In this document: positions 49,826 to 49,826 of the stretch, in pieces
Position numbering within the stretch: the first letter of the stretch is position 1
Layout of the letters: every line of letters begins with the position of its first letter
Assembly: GCA_964541255.1 (NCBI GenBank)
Contig: CAZIPL010000007.1
Span: 1 to 49,826, forward strand
Direction: 5' to 3'
Source of the DNA: CAYOSU01 sp964541255
Lineage (GTDB): Bacteria; Bacillota; Clostridia; Christensenellales; CAMQZB01
DNA: 49,826 nt
Notes under the pieces: model-generated
Seen by the model: the letters and a program-made list of their open reading frames with translations, nothing else
Databases searched by the model: none
What the model was told of the DNA's origin: nothing
Position numbers and translations under genes: made by a program

Positions 49826-49826
49826 A

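Noticed and set aside
1..49826. CRISPR arrays, phage genes, toxin-antitoxin or restriction-modification systems
   Set aside because: No regularly spaced repeats, integrases or defence-type gene sets were found; the window is mostly housekeeping.

Overview
The window looks like a chromosomal segment of an uncultured, spore-forming Clostridia-type Firmicute, perhaps a gut lineage. Supporting signs are strong AGGAGG ribosome binding sites, sigma-A promoters with T/A-rich -10 boxes, a Phe T-box, sporulation genes (spo0A, sigH, spoVG, yunB), mini-RNase III, ThyX instead of ThyA, a nifS-thiI pair and a six-gene Rnf ion pump. I cannot fix the genus from sequence alone. One 10-base N run (29800-29809) is a scaffold join inside mutS2.

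Layout. 1-3400: tail of a GH2 glycosidase, then a translationally coupled trio (alpha/beta hydrolase, Eis-like acetyltransferase, radical SAM enzyme). 3400-9700: a small membrane protein, then an information-processing block mrnC-thyX-rlmB-sigH-dnaX-ybaB-recR plus a metallo-hydrolase. 9700-16400: accessory stretch with a repeat-bracketed small exported protein, a phosphoribosyltransferase, an orphan branching enzyme (-), two related small Sm-like-domain proteins, DegV (-) and a membrane-anchored XRE regulator behind a palindromic operator. 16480-20050 (-): a structured small RNA with its own promoter and terminator, then mnmG-mnmE. 20200-27600: DUF975 protein, yunB, T-box-pheS-pheT, U32 peptidase. 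27800-33460: spo0A (-) divergent from mutS2-nifS-thiI. 34000-40720: glycosyltransferase-glf, ABC-F protein, ROK glucokinase, MATE exporter. 41260-46180: rnfCDGEAB. 46260-49790: DUF896 protein, an unusual hypothetical, spoVG (-), murC, tRNA-Gly(CCC).

How it works together: most genes are housekeeping (translation fidelity, DNA repair and replication, cell wall). Rnf couples ferredoxin:NAD+ oxidoreduction to an ion gradient. NifS supplies persulfide sulfur to ThiI for 4-thiouridine. MnmE/MnmG modify tRNA wobble uridines. SigH, Spo0A, SpoVG and YunB belong to the sporulation programme.

Most interesting items: (1) the roughly 220-nt minus-strand RNA at 16483-16705, which carries two near-identical SD-plus-ATG modules; (2) a Spo0A whose receiver domain has lost the Mg-binding acidic pair and the conserved lysine; (3) a degenerate dispersed repeat found in at least six intergenic regions, always next to gene 3' ends; (4) a probable AUA start for the U32 peptidase; (5) an orphan GIIGGADGPT decarboxylase-type motif in a soluble protein; (6) paired Sm-like proteins, one membrane-anchored.
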